64,000 bases of DNA from Kytococcus schroeteri (lineage in GTDB: Bacteria; Actinomycetota; Actinomycetes; Actinomycetales; Dermatophilaceae), in assembly GCF_042433515.1 (NCBI RefSeq), contig NZ_JBHLVH010000004.1, forward strand, positions 186,001-250,000, given 5' to 3'. A program made the position numbers and the translations under genes. Each line of letters begins with the position of its first letter. Within the stretch, counting starts at the first letter, position 1. Under the pieces are notes generated by a model that saw only the letters and a program-made list of their open reading frames with translations, searched no databases and was not told the origin of the DNA. This document shows positions 9,960-17,606 of the stretch, piece by piece.

Positions 9960-10050
9960 GCGCCACAGGGTACGTCCGTGGTCGGAGGCCCCCACCCCCT
10001 CCCCCGGTGGAGAGGCCGCCTCGCGCCGTCGGGAGGTGGCCGAGGACACA

Positions 10051-10089
10051 GGGGTGGGGCAACCGGCAGTTCCCCGGTAGCCCCACCCC
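10051..10089 (-). terminator. Terminator-like hairpin after the FAH-family gene
   Basis: A 9-bp G/C stem (10051-10059 with 10081-10089) with an inner ACCGG/CCGGT pair (10062-10066 with 10074-10078). It lies 26 bases past the stop of the FAH-family gene and before murI, so it likely separates the two units. Confidence 0.6.
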
Positions 10090-10114
10090 GGCATCGAGGG
10101 TGGAGGGGTGCCGC

Positions 10115-10894
10115 TCACTCCTCGGCGGAGACGAAGGGGTTGGACAGCCGCCCGATGCCCTGGATGGAGACCTCCACGCGCTGGCCGGCGGTCACCGGGC
10201 CCACGCCGGCGGGCGTGCCGGTGAGGATGACGTCGCCGGGCAGGAGGGTGAACGCCTTGGAGACGTGGGAGACGATGGCCGGCACGTCGAACACCATGTC
10301 GGCGGTGCGGCCGTCCTGCACCACCTCGCCGTCGAGGCGGGTGCGGACCACGAGGTCCTCGGTGTCCAGCTCGGTCTCGATCCACGGGCCGAGCGGGCAG
10401 AAGGTGTCCATGCCCTTGGCGCGGGCCCACTGGCCGTCGGACTTCTGCAGGTCGCGGGCAGTCACGTCGTTGGCGCAGGTGTAGCCCAGGATCACCGAGC
10501 GCACCTCGTCCGGCGAGACGTCCTTGCACATGCGGCCGATGACCACGGCCAGCTCGCCCTCGTAGGAGACCTCCTGGGTGAGCGCCGGGATGACCACCGG
10601 GTCGCCGGGGCCCACGACGGCGGTGTTGGGCACGAGGAAGAGGCCCGGCTCGGCATCGACCTCGTTGCCCAGCTCGGCGGCGTGGTCGGCATAGTTGCGA
10701 CGGACCCCCACCACCTTGGAGCGGGGAATCACCGGGGCCAGGAGGCGCACGTCCTCGGTGGTGAAGGTGCGGCCCGTGAGCTCGATGGAGGTGTAGAGGG
10801 GGTCGCCGGTGATCTCGGCGATCTTGGTGCCCTCGCCGTCCATGAGGCCGTAGCGGGGCTCGTCGGAGTCGTCGGTGAACCGGCAGATGCGCAT
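10115..10894 (-). CDS. Fumarylacetoacetate hydrolase (FAH) family protein
   Basis: A 259-residue single-domain FAH-fold protein. Metal-binding and fold motifs are visible: YEGELAVVIGR (Glu-Glu pair), GYTCANDVTARDLQ (Asp), KGMDTFCPLGPW and the C-terminal LLPGDVILTGTPAGVGP. Relatives act as fumarylpyruvate hydrolase, acylpyruvase or 2-hydroxyhepta-2,4-dienedioate isomerase in aromatic and oxaloacetate metabolism; the specific substrate is not readable. The ATG is six bases from a TAGACT element, so the message is probably leaderless. No pathway partner is adjacent. Confidence 0.9.
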   Translation of the reverse strand: MRICRFTDDSDEPRYGLMDGEGTKIAEITGDPLYTSIELTGRTFTTEDVRLLAPVIPRSKVVGVRRNYADHAAELGNEVDAEPGLFLVPNTAVVGPGDPVVIPALTQEVSYEGELAVVIGRMCKDVSPDEVRSVILGYTCANDVTARDLQKSDGQWARAKGMDTFCPLGPWIETELDTEDLVVRTRLDGEVVQDGRTADMVFDVPAIVSHVSKAFTLLPGDVILTGTPAGVGPVTAGQRVEVSIQGIGRLSNPFVSAEE

Positions 10895-10900
10895 GGGGCG

Positions 10901-10906
10901 AGTCTA
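10901..10906 (-). promoter_or_regulatory. Putative leaderless -10 element (TAGACT)
   Basis: TAGACT on the minus strand, six bases from the ATG of the FAH-family gene, with no ribosome-binding site between. Confidence 0.5.
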
Positions 10907-10944
10907 CGAGCGCGGGCGGGGTGGCGCTCCATGCCGCGGTCTGC

Positions 10945-11613
10945 TCAGCTGTGGGAGTCCGCGGACCCACCCAGGTGCAGCACGACCTGACCGGTCGGCC
11001 CAGCCTCCTGCACCAGCCGCATCCGCTCCAGCGCGGGGTGGTCCTCCAGCAGACGCGCGGCGTTCGCCAGGGAGCGCAGGGTGGCGGTCTCGGCGCGGGC
11101 ACGCTCGAGCTTCACCCGCCCCTCGGCGGCAGCGGTGGCCAGGGCGATGGCGGTGCTCCGCAGCTCCGGGGGAAGGACCACGTCCTTCAGCACGACCTCC
11201 AGCACCTCCAGGCCCACGGTGCGCGCAGTCTGGGCGATGTGGTCCCGCATCGCCTCCAACGGCAGCTCGCGCCGCTGCACGAGCTGCTCCACGCCCATCG
11301 CCGCGACACTCTCGCGGAGTTGCACCTGGGCGGACAGGTAGAGCACGTCCTCGGGGTCCTGGGCGTTCTCGAGGTAGGCACGGGGATCGACGACCCGCAC
11401 CCGCAGGCTGAGCGACGCCTTCACCGTGAGCCCGTCGGCGGTCGGGACCTCCTGGGTGGCGAGGGCCAGAACCCGCTCACGGAGGTCCACGACTTCTGCG
11501 ACGCTCCTCCACGGGCGCCGGTGGCGCCCGGCCGTCTGGACCTCCAGGAAGGCGCCGTGGCGATAGACCACGGCGGCGTGACGGGGCGGGACGGTGCGTG
11601 TGAACAGGCTCAT
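10945..11613 (-). CDS. SPFH/Band 7 (stomatin/slipin-like) family protein
   Basis: The 222-residue protein is a compact SPFH domain: RHAAVVYRHGAFLEV, then a beta region (WRSVAEVVDLRERVLAL), KASLSLRVRVVDPRAYLEN and a helical ELRSTAIALATAAAEGRVKLERARAE segment typical of slipins. Unlike most stomatins there is no obvious N-terminal membrane hairpin, so membrane association would need lipidation or partners. SPFH proteins scaffold membrane microdomains and regulate proteases; its role here is unknown. The ATG at 11613 is preceded by GGAGAG. It shares an upstream region with the divergent small membrane protein gene. Confidence 0.8.
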   Translation of the reverse strand: MSLFTRTVPPRHAAVVYRHGAFLEVQTAGRHRRPWRSVAEVVDLRERVLALATQEVPTADGLTVKASLSLRVRVVDPRAYLENAQDPEDVLYLSAQVQLRESVAAMGVEQLVQRRELPLEAMRDHIAQTARTVGLEVLEVVLKDVVLPPELRSTAIALATAAAEGRVKLERARAETATLRSLANAARLLEDHPALERMRLVQEAGPTGQVVLHLGGSADSHS

Positions 11614-12085
11614 CGTGGTGCTCTCCGGAGTCGGTCAGGTCAGGGCGCTGGGGCCGGGCTGGGTCGGGTGGGTGACGCCGCTGGTGCACCGACGGGTGGC
11701 CCCGGCGCGGAGAGGGAAGGGGCGACCGACGACCGAGCGGGCGGGGAGCCCGGCACCCTCCGAGGACGGTGGTCCGGACTCCGCAGGGCCTCGCCCGGCG
11801 TCCTGTCGGCCACCCCCTCCCGGGGGACTCGAACCCCAGCACCAGGAGGTGCCTTGCCAGTGATGTCCACAGCATCCGTCCCCTTGGGTGACACGCAGGA
11901 CCTCGTGCGGCACACCGCCTCGGCTGCTCCCCAAGGGGCTCGCAGAGTGTGGCACACGCGCACGCACGAGGTCGATGGCTTTCCCCATCGCAGGGCCCGA
12001 GGCCACCGCTCCCTCCCCGGGAGAGGCCTCAGCCCGCAGGGGGCGCACCGAGAACGCCTGCCGCGCACAACCTCCGCGGCGGCGG
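11614..12085. other. 472-base intergenic stretch with crossing inverted repeats
   Basis: No convincing gene; open frames here are low-complexity shadows. It contains two inverted repeats that interleave: 11880-11888 with 11930-11938 (CCCCTTGGG/CCCAAGGGG) and 11899-11909 with 11963-11973 (GACCTCGTGCG/CGCACGAGGTC). Because the arms cross, the RNA could form either two exclusive hairpins or a pseudoknot. It lies upstream of the rightward membrane protein gene and may be its structured leader. Confidence 0.45.
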
Positions 12086-12412
12086 GTGGCCTCCCCGCCG
12101 ACCCACTGCCCGACCCCACTGCCTGGAAGGACCTGCCTGCTCGTCATCTCCCTGCTCATCGGGGTCATCTGCACCGTCGCGTGCTACCGCGCTGGGCGGC
12201 AGATGGCTCGCGTGGGGGCGGGGCTGGCCGACGAGGACGACCGTGACCTCGGCATGCCCATCATCACGATGTGGCTGTGCTTCGGCTTCCTCTACCTCTG
12301 GCACGACTTCGAGGATCCTGTGCAGTGGGGTCTGTTCGTCGTGGTCAGCTCCACCACCGTCGGGTGGATCTGGACCCGCGCGGTGGCCCGGGGCGCCGGC
12401 CTCATCCCGTGA
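12086..12412 (+). CDS. Small membrane protein, unknown function (start uncertain)
   Basis: From about 12130 the frame encodes a plausible membrane protein: a first helix CLLVISLLIGVICTVAC, a short loop RAGRQMARVGAGLADEDDRDL, and two further hydrophobic stretches around MWLCFGFLYLW and WGLFVVVSSTTVGWIW. Three helices in about 95 residues; no family recognised. The frame is open back to an ATG at 11888, but that part reads as low-complexity Arg/Pro/Ala sequence across a structured DNA region. I place the start at the GTG at 12086; the ATG at 11975 is an alternative. The 3' end overlaps the convergent HIT pseudogene by 11 bases. Confidence 0.45.
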   Translation: MASPPTHCPTPLPGRTCLLVISLLIGVICTVACYRAGRQMARVGAGLADEDDRDLGMPIITMWLCFGFLYLWHDFEDPVQWGLFVVVSSTTVGWIWTRAVARGAGLIP

Positions 12413-12908
12413 GGTCCAGGCCGCCTCCCGCCGCCATCGCCGCGGCCACGATGCGGATCTTCTCCGCCTGCAGCCCGGGCTCCAACGGGTGCAGGACGTC
12501 GTCCCAGTAGGCGAGGTTCACACCGCGCGCCCGCATCATGCCGGCCGGACGGGCCAGGGCGTGCATGTGGAAGTGGGCCGACCCGTCGTTCCACCAACCG
12601 AAGTGCGTGCGGGCCACACCCGGCACCTGCTTGACGGCCTGCGACAGGCGCTGCATCAGCGGGCCGAGCGTGGCCAGCAGGTCCAGCGGGGCGTCCTCCA
12701 GCAGCACGTGCCGGCGCGGCGCGAAGCCACCCAGGAAGGGCAGGCCCGTGGGGTGGCCGCCGGAGCGGAGCTACCAGTGCTCGTCCTGCCAGATGGTGCT
12801 CGGGTCGTCGGCGCAGTGCCAGCACTCGGTGGGGTCGGTCTCGCCCCTGCGCGGCAGCTCGGGCACGAGCATCTTCTCCAGCGGGCGGAGGGTCACCGCA
12901 TCGAACAT
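12402..12908 (-). pseudogene. HIT-family protein gene interrupted by an in-frame amber codon
   Basis: From the ATG at 12908 the frame reads MFDAVTLRPLEKMLVPELP, then ECWHC, DDPSTIWQDEHW, a TAG at codon 46 (12771-12773), and continues in the same frame as LRSGGHPTGLPFLGG, PRRHVLLEDAPLD, GDG-like NDGSAHFHMHALARP (HIT histidine triad region HxHxH) and YWDDVLHPLEP. Actinobacterial HIT-like proteins are normally continuous across this point, where the amber replaces one residue between Trp and Leu. Everything else is intact, so this is a recent nonsense mutation, a suppressed stop or a sequencing error. An ORF caller would report only the piece from 12707 or another internal start. HIT proteins hydrolyse or transfer nucleoside phosphates; the substrate is unknown. 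Confidence 0.75.
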
Positions 12909-13127
12909 GGCGATGTCCCCGCGGTGAGACTGGAGGCGTCGTGGACGCGCCCGGGCTCGAGGCGGTCGTGGACGGGGGACGAGGCGGGGGCGCGGTGGGT
13001 CATGGCCTCATCCGGCACCGGGCGATTGCCGGTGGCGGAGAGGCGTGAGGTGGGTGGGATGACGGAGTGACGTGCCGGAGGGTGGGTCGCGCGGATCGAG
13101 CGGCGCTCCGTGCCGGCCGGGCTCCCG

Positions 13128-13290
13128 CCGCACGGGAAACCCCTCGCCGCACGGGAAGGGTGCTGGTGGCACGGGATGGTGCGCGTGCGGGGAGCACTCT
13201 TCCCGTACGCGGGGAGGTTTCGCGTGCGCGGCCGGGGGTGCACTCGGGGAGCCCAGCCGTTGTCCCGTGCGCGGAGAGGCCTCGCGTGCG
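13128..13290. repeat. Three imperfect ~30-bp repeats in mixed orientation
   Basis: Copy A at 13128-13158 (forward) resembles the reverse complement of copy B at 13199-13228 and copy C at 13262-13290. All share a core of CGCACGNGAAACC...GCGNACGGGAA type (A/B) or CGCACGCGAGGCC...GCGCACGGGAC (C). A and B can pair as an imperfect long hairpin. This resembles a small REP-like or regulatory repeat confined to this gap. Confidence 0.55.
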
Positions 13291-13338
13291 ACGAAGGCAG
13301 ACGCGGCCCAGCCCGGCCCGACCCTGCCCCGGCGGACC

Positions 13339-13344
13339 TAGACT
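13339..13344 (+). promoter_or_regulatory. Putative leaderless -10 element (TAGACT)
   Basis: TAGACT eight bases before the ATG at 13353, with no Shine-Dalgarno sequence. It supports that start over the longer upstream frame, which runs through the repeat cluster. Confidence 0.55.
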
Positions 13345-13352
13345 GCGCCGCG

Positions 13353-14270
13353 ATGTGCCCCTCCCCCACCTCCCGTGCCGTGACGCACCCCGCGCCGACC
13401 GTCCTGCCCCGCTCCGCGTGGGAGCCGCTGCAGGCCGCGCACGAGGCGCGTGTCGACGCCATCGCGGGGCCGCACCTGGCCCGCCGCGCCCGCGGGGAGA
13501 AGCACCCGGTGGAGGACTTCCTGTGGGTCTACTACCGCTGGCGCCCGGCCGAGGTGCGGCGGTGGCACCCCGGCGTCGGCGTGGCCCTGCTCGATGCCGG
13601 TGAGCGCGCCGGGTGGAAGGAACACCGGGTCCTCGACACCCCCGAGGGCGACGCCGTCACCGTGGACGCCGCCGCGTTCATGGCCCGCCGCGGCGACACG
13701 GTGCGCCGCTGGCACGCCGTCCTCGAGGCCACGGCGAACCGCCCGGCACGGTTCGGCTGCTTCGGCCTGCACGAGTGGGCCATGGTGCACGGCCTGGAGG
13801 CCGACGACCGCCGCCACGGGGGCGTGCCCCTGCGCCTGGGCCGCGAGGGCACCGACGCCGTCACCGAGAGCCACACCATCGCGTGCAGCCACTTCGACGC
13901 GTTCCGGTTCTTCACCGACTCCGCCCGCGGGCTCAACACCCTCTCCCCCGGCCCGCGCGACCGCACCGCCTTCGAGCAGCCCGGGTGCCTGCACGCCACG
14001 ATGGACCTCTACAAGGTGGCCGCCACCCTGGGCCCGCTGGTGCCCGGCGACCTGCTGGTGGACTGCCTGGAACTGGCCCGCGACGTGCGCGAACTGGACA
14101 TGCGCGCCTCTCCCTACGACCTGCGCGCCTGGGGCTACGAGCCCGTGTGCATCGAGACCCCCGACGGCAAGGCGCAGTACGTGGCCGCCCAGCGCGGCTT
14201 CAGCGAGCGGGGCAACGTACTGCGGCGGCGACTCCTGGGAGTCACCGCCGCAGCACTGCAGGCCCGCTGA
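13353..14270 (+). CDS. Conserved actinobacterial protein of the family annotated as 3-methyladenine DNA glycosylase
   Basis: The 305-residue product matches a conserved actinobacterial family usually labelled 3-methyladenine DNA glycosylase. Recognisable blocks: PRSAWEPLQAAHEARVDA, RRARGEKHPVEDFLW, YRWRPAEVRRWHPG, GCFGLHEWAMVHG, CSHFDAFRFFT, LEQPGCLHA-type EQPGCLHATMDLYK and DMRASPYDLRAWGYEPV. I see no helix-hairpin-helix GPD motif and no AAG fold, so the enzymatic label is inherited from database naming and should be treated as tentative. The ATG follows a TAGACT -10 at leaderless distance. An open frame extends upstream to 13110 but has no family similarity. It converges on ilvE with 15 bases between stops. 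Confidence 0.75.
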   Translation: MCPSPTSRAVTHPAPTVLPRSAWEPLQAAHEARVDAIAGPHLARRARGEKHPVEDFLWVYYRWRPAEVRRWHPGVGVALLDAGERAGWKEHRVLDTPEGDAVTVDAAAFMARRGDTVRRWHAVLEATANRPARFGCFGLHEWAMVHGLEADDRRHGGVPLRLGREGTDAVTESHTIACSHFDAFRFFTDSARGLNTLSPGPRDRTAFEQPGCLHATMDLYKVAATLGPLVPGDLLVDCLELARDVRELDMRASPYDLRAWGYEPVCIETPDGKAQYVAAQRGFSERGNVLRRRLLGVTAAALQAR

Positions 14271-14285
14271 GCCCAGCCCGTCGTC

Positions 14286-15407
14286 TCAGACGAGGCGGTG
14301 CATCCAGCCCTTGGTGTCCTCGGCGCGGCCGTACTGGATGTCGGTGAGCGTGCGGCGCAGCGTCATGGTCACCGGGTAGGACTCGTCCAGGTCCTCCGAG
14401 CGGCCCTCGCCGCCGACGGTCCAGGTGTCCTCCTCGGTGCGGAAGGAGCCCACCGGCGTGATGACCGCCGCGGTACCGCAGGCGAACACCTCGGTGATGG
14501 TGCCGTCGGCGATGCCGGTGGTCACCTCGTCGAGGCTGATGGGGCGCTCGGTCACCTCGTGGCCGGCGTCGCGGCCCAGTTCCACCAGGGACATGCGCGT
14601 CACGCCCTCGAGGATGGTGCCGCTGGTGGGCGGGGTGACGATCGAACCGTCCGAGAACACGAAGAACAGGTTCATGCCGCCCAGCTCCTCGACCCACTTC
14701 TCCTCGCGGTCGTCGAGGAAGAGCACCTGGGCGCAGCCGTGCTCGCCGGCCTCCACCTGGGCGGCCAGGGAGGCGGCATAGTTGCCGCCGCACTTGGCGA
14801 AGCCCGTGCCGCCGAAGCCGGCGCGGTGGTAGTTGCGGGAGACCCAGATGTCCACCGGCTTCACACCGGACGGGAAGTACGGCCCGGACGGGGAGGCGAT
14901 GACGTAGAACTGGCTGGCCTGCGACGGGCGGACGCCGAGGAAGGCCTCGGTGCCGATCTGGAAGGGGCGCAGGTACAGGGAGGTCTCGGAGCCCTCGGCG
15001 GCCTCCGGCACCCACGCCTGGTCGATCTGCGCAAGCTGACGGATGGCCTCCAGGAAGATCTCCTCGGGCACCTCGGGCATGGCCAGGCGGCGGGCGCTGC
15101 GCTGCAGACGGGCGGCGTTCTTCTCCGGGCGGAAGGTCCAGATGCTGCCGTCGGCGTGGCGGTAGGCCTTCATGCCCTCGAAGATCTCCTGCGCGTAGTG
15201 CAGCACGCAGGCGGCCGGGTCCAGGGCGATGGGGGCGTACTGCACCACGCGGCCGTTGTGCCAGCCGTCGGCGGTGGTGTGGTCCACCACGGCCATGTGG
15301 TCGGTGAAGTGCACGCCGAAGCCGGGGTCCTCCAGCACCTTCAGGCGGTCGGCCTCGGGGGCGGGGGACTCGGTCGGGGCGACGACGAACTCGGGGCGGT
15401 CTGCCAT
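14286..15407 (-). CDS. ilvE: Branched-chain amino acid aminotransferase
   Basis: Last step of valine, leucine and isoleucine synthesis (and first of their breakdown). The 373-residue fold-type IV PLP enzyme shows HYAQEIFEGMKAYR, FRPEKNAARL, ASPSGPYF, SRNYHRAGFGGTGFAKCGGNYAAS (split here for length; the Schiff-base Lys is in FAKCGGNYAAS), GGMNLFFVF, TPPTSGTILEGVTR and EVFACGTAAVITPVG. Length and motifs match actinobacterial class II BCAT. ATG at 15407 with GAGGAG upstream. It lies downstream of the reductoisomerase-like gene after a 106-base gap that may contain its own promoter (TAGCCT at the end of the preceding gene). Confidence 0.96.
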   Translation of the reverse strand: MADRPEFVVAPTESPAPEADRLKVLEDPGFGVHFTDHMAVVDHTTADGWHNGRVVQYAPIALDPAACVLHYAQEIFEGMKAYRHADGSIWTFRPEKNAARLQRSARRLAMPEVPEEIFLEAIRQLAQIDQAWVPEAAEGSETSLYLRPFQIGTEAFLGVRPSQASQFYVIASPSGPYFPSGVKPVDIWVSRNYHRAGFGGTGFAKCGGNYAASLAAQVEAGEHGCAQVLFLDDREEKWVEELGGMNLFFVFSDGSIVTPPTSGTILEGVTRMSLVELGRDAGHEVTERPISLDEVTTGIADGTITEVFACGTAAVITPVGSFRTEEDTWTVGGEGRSEDLDESYPVTMTLRRTLTDIQYGRAEDTKGWMHRLV

Positions 15408-15513
15408 GGGGGCTCCTCGGGACTTGGGCGGTGTCGGGCTCTGCTCGGTGGGTGTGCGCACCCGCCGGACTCCGGGATGGGTGTGACGCGGACCACGCGA
15501 TGTGGGGACGAGG

Positions 15514-16518
15514 CTACCGGGCGCCCCCGAAGGCCTCGCCGAGGCGTGCGTGCCGGGCGGCCGCGGTGGCGTCGTCGTCCACGGGGGCGGTGCGGCGGGA
15601 GCGCGAGCGGGGCGCCGGACCGGTGAGGCGGGCCACCTCTTCACGGTGCTCGTCGGCGGCACTCGGGCGTGCACCCTCGTGGCCGAGCGCCTCCCAGGTG
15701 GACTGGAGGCGGTGCAGCACCGCGAGGTCGGCCACCACCGGGTCGAAGCCCTGCGCAACGAGCGCGTCTCGGCCGGCGGCCAGCACGGCCTCCAGCAGCG
15801 GGGTCACCCGGGTGTCGGCGAAGTCCGCGGCGGCGGCCCAGTCCAGGGCGTCCACCCCGATGGCGGCCGCACGGGTGGCCCCCACCACGTCGGCGTAGGC
15901 CACGGCCAGGCGCTGCGCGGCGTCCCCGCGGGCATCGGGGGCGGCCGGGGCGGCGGTGGGGTTGAGCGTGAGCGTCAGCTCGTGGCCGGACCCGGTGCCA
16001 CGGGCCACCACGGCCACCACCGCCGGGCCACCGCGGCCGTCCACGTACGCCTGCCGGGTGGCCACCGGCTCCCCCAGCACCTCCACGAGGAGGATCACGC
16101 CGCGGTGCCGGATGCCCGACCCACGCAGCGCACGCCCCGCCGCGGCCGAGGTGAGCACCAGCACCTGCTCGTCGGTGAGCACGGCGGCCACGGCCTCCAG
16201 GTGGGCGGTGCCGATGACCACCAGCTCACCGTCCTGCACGGCATCGGCCACCGGCAGGGTGAAGAAGCCCTCGGCCTGCGCGGCGTCGTGCTCGGGGGTG
16301 CCGGGCTCGGCGCCCACGCGCACGTCCACGCCGGAGTCGCGCAGGTTCTGGGCGTGCAGCTCGGCCGTGGCGTCGAAGCCGATGACGGCCACCTCGCGGT
16401 CGGCCACGACGGAGCGGTCGGCGTCCCAGGGCCCCCACCACGCGGTGCTGCCGGGGCGCGTGGCGTCGGCGTGCGCGGCGTCGTGCGCGGGGGTGCCGGG
16501 CTGCTGCGGGGCGCTCAC
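15514..16518 (-). CDS. Degenerate ketol-acid reductoisomerase-like protein (likely non-catalytic)
   Basis: The 334-residue sequence aligns by eye with IlvC along most of its length: DADRSVVADREVAVIGF and AQNLRDSGVDVRVG match the KARI N-domain (typically GRKVAVIGYGSQG then NLRDSGVDV), and RQAYVDGRGGPAVVAV plus RLAVAYADVVGATRAAAI match the start of its C-domain. But the cofactor loop GYGSQG is replaced by GFDATAE (47-53), the catalytic His region is absent, and the Mg2+ ligands are lost: TDLFGEQ became ADFADTR (231-237) and YFExLHELK became DLAVLHRLQ (264-272). The C-terminus is acidic/basic and unrelated. I infer a pseudoenzyme or repurposed paralogue. Its start overlaps the dehydrogenase stop (ATGA), and ilvE follows, echoing the ilvC-serA-ilvE order of actinobacteria. 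Confidence 0.7.
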   Translation of the reverse strand: MSAPQQPGTPAHDAAHADATRPGSTAWWGPWDADRSVVADREVAVIGFDATAELHAQNLRDSGVDVRVGAEPGTPEHDAAQAEGFFTLPVADAVQDGELVVIGTAHLEAVAAVLTDEQVLVLTSAAAGRALRGSGIRHRGVILLVEVLGEPVATRQAYVDGRGGPAVVAVVARGTGSGHELTLTLNPTAAPAAPDARGDAAQRLAVAYADVVGATRAAAIGVDALDWAAAADFADTRVTPLLEAVLAAGRDALVAQGFDPVVADLAVLHRLQSTWEALGHEGARPSAADEHREEVARLTGPAPRSRSRRTAPVDDDATAAARHARLGEAFGGAR

Positions 16519-17558
16519 GCCTGCTCCTGCGGGGTGCGCACCACGTTCTGCAGGGCCTCGCCGTCGGCCAGACGCTGCAGCTGCGCCCCGACGAGGGACA
16601 GCTGACGGTCCTCCATGCCGGCCGTGGCACTGGCCAGGTGCGGGGTCACGAACACCCCCGGCGTGCTGAACAGCGGGTGGCCCTCGGGCAGCGGCTCGGG
16701 GGCGGTGACGTCCACGGCGGCCCGGATGTGCCCGGAACCGGCCGCCGCCACCAGCGCGTCGGTGTCCACCACCGGGCCACGGGCCACGTTCACCAGCAGC
16801 GCGCCGGGCTTCATGAGCTCCATCTCGCGGGCACCCATCAGCCCCTTGGTCCGCTCCGTCAGCGGCGTGATGAGCACGACCACGTCGAACTGCGGCAGCA
16901 GGGCGTGCAGGTCGTCGATGGCGTGCACCGCCCGGACGTGCTCGTCACCCGGGCGGGCGGAGGTGGCCACGGCCTCGACGTGCGCCCCGAAGGCCGCCAC
17001 ACGCCGCGCGATGGCCTTGCCGATGGCGCCGTAGCCCACCACCAGCACGCGCGCCTCGTGCAGCGAGGTCTGCCGGGCGCGCCACTCCGGGCCCGTGCGC
17101 ACCTCCCAGCGGCCCTCCACCTGCGCGTCGCGCAGCGTCTCCAGGGAGCGCAGGCCCACGAGGGTCAGCGCCAGGGCGTGGTCGGCGGTGCTCTCCTCGT
17201 GCACGCCCCGCGCGTTGCAGATGCCCACGGTGGCCGGCAGGCGCTTGTCGAGGTGGTCGAACCCGGCGCTCAGCGCCCATGCCCAGCGCAGGTGCGGCTG
17301 CGTGGCGTACTCGGCCACGGCACCGGGCGTCATGGAGAACTGCGGCGGCACGGCGGCCACCAGCGGACGCTCCGGGTCGTCCTGCCGGGGCGCCGTGCCC
17401 TCCCAGTGCTCCAGGTGCACGGTGCGGGCAGCTCCGGTCACCCTCCCCTCCGGCCCCCCGAGGGCCTGCACCCACGCGGCGGTGGGCACGGAGACGGTCA
17501 CCTCCCGGGCGTCGTCGGGCAGCAGGTTGGGGTCGGTGGCAGCGCTCGTGGTGGACAC
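16515..17558 (-). CDS. D-isomer-specific 2-hydroxyacid dehydrogenase
   Basis: A 347-residue NAD(P)-dependent dehydrogenase. Rossmann motif GYGAIGKAIARR, catalytic Arg in LVNVARGPVVDTDAL, Glu in DVTAPEPLPEGHPLF and His in FVTPHLAS are all present. Relatives include glyoxylate/hydroxypyruvate reductase and phosphoglycerate dehydrogenase, but no ACT domain is present, so it is not a canonical SerA. Start: two GTG codons are possible (17567 and 17558). I choose 17558 because it sits seven bases from a TACCGT element, as in other leaderless genes here. It overlaps the reductoisomerase-like gene by four bases. Confidence 0.85.
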   Translation of the reverse strand: MSTTSAATDPNLLPDDAREVTVSVPTAAWVQALGGPEGRVTGAARTVHLEHWEGTAPRQDDPERPLVAAVPPQFSMTPGAVAEYATQPHLRWAWALSAGFDHLDKRLPATVGICNARGVHEESTADHALALTLVGLRSLETLRDAQVEGRWEVRTGPEWRARQTSLHEARVLVVGYGAIGKAIARRVAAFGAHVEAVATSARPGDEHVRAVHAIDDLHALLPQFDVVVLITPLTERTKGLMGAREMELMKPGALLVNVARGPVVDTDALVAAAGSGHIRAAVDVTAPEPLPEGHPLFSTPGVFVTPHLASATAGMEDRQLSLVGAQLQRLADGEALQNVVRTPQEQA

Positions 17559-17565
17559 GGCGCCC

Positions 17566-17571
17566 ACGGTA
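17566..17571 (-). promoter_or_regulatory. Putative -10 element (TACCGT)
   Basis: TACCGT on the minus strand, seven bases from the GTG at 17558. It overlaps the alternative GTG at 17567, which argues for the shorter dehydrogenase. Confidence 0.35.
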
Positions 17572-17606
17572 ACCGTTGGGTGGTCCGCGGACAGCGCGTG
17601 GCCGTC

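Larger units (their letters stand above)
12909..13352. other. 444-base gene-poor stretch with a short-repeat cluster
   Basis: No credible gene. The left 200 bases are featureless GC-rich sequence. The right part (13128-13290) holds three imperfect copies of a ~30-base unit, described separately, and the -10 element of the next gene lies at 13339-13344. Confidence 0.5.

Noticed and set aside
11822..11838. T-arm-like GGGGTTCGAGTCCCC on the minus strand, suggesting a tRNA
   Set aside because: No matching acceptor stem, D-arm or anticodon arm could be built upstream; treated as chance or a remnant.
13110..13352. N-terminal extension of the glycosylase-like gene
   Set aside because: It crosses the repeat cluster and has no family similarity; the leaderless -10 supports the ATG at 13353.
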